Below, in pieces: positions 62,591 to 64,000 of a stretch of DNA of 64,000 nt (its first letter is position 1; each line of letters starts with the position of its first letter). The notes below the pieces were generated by a model. The model was given only the letters and a program-made list of their open reading frames with translations. It ran no database searches and was not told the DNA's origin. Source of the stretch: Actinoplanes sp. DH11 (GTDB lineage Bacteria > Actinomycetota > Actinomycetes > Mycobacteriales > Micromonosporaceae); assembly GCF_020873875.1 (NCBI RefSeq), contig NZ_JAHWGU010000011.1:62001-126000 (forward strand). Reading direction: 5' to 3'. The position numbers and the translations under genes are program-made.

Positions 62591-63832
62591 GTGACCGCGA
62601 ATCCGGAGATCGACAGCATCCTGCAGCGCGGCGCCGACGGCGGGCGGATCACGCCCGAGGAGGCGCTGCTCCTCTACACGCAGGCCCCGTTCCATGCGCT
62701 TGGTGAGGCGGCCGACGCGGTCCGGCGTCGGCGCTACCCGGACGGTGTCGTCACCTACCTGATCGACCGGAACATCAACTACACAAACGTCTGCGTCACC
62801 GCGTGCAAGTTCTGCGCGTTCTTCCGGGCGCCGAAGCACAAGGAGGGCTGGTCGCACCCGACCGAGGAGATCCTCCGGCGGTGCGGCGAGGCGGTCGACC
62901 TGGGCGCCACCCAGGTGATGCTCCAGGGTGGGCACCACCCGGACTACGGCGTGGAGTACTACGAGGAGCTCTTCTCCTCGGTGAAGCAGGCGTTCCCGCA
63001 GCTCGCGATCCACTCGATCGGGCCGAGCGAGATCCTGCACATGGCCAAGGTCTCGAACGTCTCGATCGAGGACGCGGTGCTCCGCATCAAGGCGGCCGGG
63101 CTGGACTCGATCGCCGGCGCCGGCGCCGAGATGCTGCCCGAGCGGCCGCGCAAGGCGATCGCCCCGCTGAAGGAGAGCGGTGAGCGCTGGCTCGAGGCGA
63201 TGGCCGTGGCGCACCGGAACGGGCTCTCCTCGACGGCCACCATGATGATGGGCACCGGCGAGACGAACGCGGAGCGTATCGAGCACATCCGCATGATCCG
63301 TGACGTGCAGGACCTGGCGGTGGCGAACGGTTACCGCGACGACGCCGTGGAGCAGAGCCACACTGTCGGCGGGTTCCGGGCGTTCATCCCGTGGACCTAC
63401 CAGCCGGAGAACAACCACCTCAAGGGCCGCACCCAGGCCACCACGATGGAGTACCTGCGGTTCATCGCGGTCTCCCGGCTGTTCTTCGACAACGTGGCGC
63501 ACCTGCAGGCGTCCTGGCTCACCACCGGCAAGGACATCGGCCAGCTGTCGCTGCACATGGGTGTCGACGACCTGGGCTCGATCATGCTGGAGGAGAACGT
63601 GATCTCCTCGGCCGGCGCCCGGCACCGGTCGAACCTGCGGGAACTGATCTCGATGATCCGCACTGCCGACCGGATCCCCGCGCAGCGCGACACGTGGTAC
63701 AGCCACCTGGCCGTGCACCTGACCGAGGCGGACGACCCGACCGACGAGCGGGTGGTCTCGCACTTCTCGTCGATCGCGATCCCGGGTGGTGGCGCAGGTC
63801 GCACCCAGCTGCCGCTCGTGGAGGCATCCTGA
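62591..63832 (+). CDS. mqnC: Cyclic dehypoxanthinyl futalosine synthase MqnC (radical SAM)
   Basis: A 413-residue radical SAM enzyme that cyclises dehypoxanthinyl futalosine. Cluster ligands are Cys68, Cys72 and Cys75 (VCVTACKFCAFF). Further landmarks are MLQGGHHPDYGVEYYEELF, AGAGAEMLPERPRKAIAP, STATMMMGTGET and GGFRAFIPWTYQPENNHLKG (split). It is homologous to MqnE, from which it differs by the QGGHHPD sequence and the spacing. GTG at 62591 begins TANPEIDSIL. It is not part of an operon with other mqn genes. Intergenic DNA follows to 63980, with no clear terminator. Confidence 0.94.
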   Translation: MTANPEIDSILQRGADGGRITPEEALLLYTQAPFHALGEAADAVRRRRYPDGVVTYLIDRNINYTNVCVTACKFCAFFRAPKHKEGWSHPTEEILRRCGEAVDLGATQVMLQGGHHPDYGVEYYEELFSSVKQAFPQLAIHSIGPSEILHMAKVSNVSIEDAVLRIKAAGLDSIAGAGAEMLPERPRKAIAPLKESGERWLEAMAVAHRNGLSSTATMMMGTGETNAERIEHIRMIRDVQDLAVANGYRDDAVEQSHTVGGFRAFIPWTYQPENNHLKGRTQATTMEYLRFIAVSRLFFDNVAHLQASWLTTGKDIGQLSLHMGVDDLGSIMLEENVISSAGARHRSNLRELISMIRTADRIPAQRDTWYSHLAVHLTEADDPTDERVVSHFSSIAIPGGGAGRTQLPLVEAS

Positions 63833-63980
63833 CCCCTTTGGGGGGTGGTCGTCGGCCGTTCGGCCAGGTTCGGGTCGTCGGACCGGTGAGGGTGGGTTGC
63901 TCCTTCGTAACGAGCCCGCCGGTTGCCTGTACCGGCCCTGTCCGGCTGGTTACGTTGCCTGCGTAAGACAGCGGAACCTC

Positions 63981-64000
63981 ATGCGTCGCCAGTCGCGGTC
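63981..64000 (+). CDS. Possible start of a gene cut by the window edge (partial)
   Basis: ATG at 63981 opens a frame MRRQSR up to the end of the window, preceded by a GGAA at 63972-63975. A basic start of this kind is common in signal peptides. Six codons are too few to identify anything, so this is only a suggestion. Confidence 0.3.

Noticed and set aside
63901..63957. Imperfect inverted repeat (TCGTAACGAGCC ... GGCTGGTTACG) after mqnC
   Set aside because: Arms are short and mismatched with a long spacer; it may be chance in a GC-rich gap.

Overview
The window is very GC-rich and tightly packed. Many genes overlap by ATGA, GTGA or TTGA, GTG and TTG starts are common, and there is no tRNA, rRNA, phage, insertion sequence or CRISPR array. 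The futalosine menaquinone genes, a BldC homologue, the hemL-resA-ccdA-resB-ccsA block, several partner-switching regulators and an authentic FliQ point to a motile, sporangium-forming actinomycete. My best guess is Actinoplanes or a close relative in the Micromonosporaceae; this is inferred from gene content, not from a database match.

Layout. 1-4412: an overlapping stressosome-output operon (tail of a probable RsbS, then RsbT, an RsbT-PP2C fusion, a histidine kinase with a degenerate RsbT-like head, and a receiver-PP2C). 4440-7240: a PadR regulator with its ABC exporter, behind a palindromic operator. 7383-10714: oligopeptidase B diverging from a GlcE-like flavoprotein that has a LexA-type box. 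10715-12985: two RibD/DHFR-like paralogues among four unrelated minisatellites and a 75-nt hairpin. 12986-23266: a second signalling block (HATPase-GAF-PP2C, a giant poly-HAMP hybrid kinase, a receiver protein, and a STAS protein), interrupted by a secreted family 3 pectate lyase and a membrane-anchored unknown.

23391-29393: hemL, a histidine phosphatase and the four-gene system II cytochrome c maturation set. 30181-32525 and 32541-33164: UbiD, UbiA (MqnP) and UbiX for late menaquinone steps, followed by bldC, an Lrp regulator and a Cds1-like PLP enzyme. 35159-41961: a glycolipid-binding-domain protein, a DEAD-box RNA helicase with an RGG-like tail, a proline-rich membrane protein and an NlpC/P60 hydrolase. 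42172-47486: mqnE, two small membrane proteins, a cobalamin riboswitch with btuFCD, and an orphan fliQ. 47491-52204: VOC, GNAT, an unknown, an F420-type LLM oxidoreductase and a HelD-like helicase. 52363-57405: vapBC, an ArsR-type regulator, an MFS exporter coupled to mqnA, and an LPITG surface protein. 57484-63832: aldo/keto reductase, a SWIM and SNF2 pair, and mqnC; the first codons of another gene lie at the right edge.

Functional links. Chorismate-to-menaquinone genes (mqnA, mqnC, mqnE, mqnP, UbiD, UbiX) are scattered over about 33 kb; mqnB and mqnD are not in the window. Heme synthesis and cytochrome c maturation sit beside them, so much of the middle serves respiration. The partner-switching proteins probably feed an alternative sigma factor encoded elsewhere. 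The most unusual items are the orphan fliQ behind btuD, the poly-HAMP kinase with 276-bp DNA repeats, the minisatellite cluster, and several palindromic operators lying on leaderless promoters.
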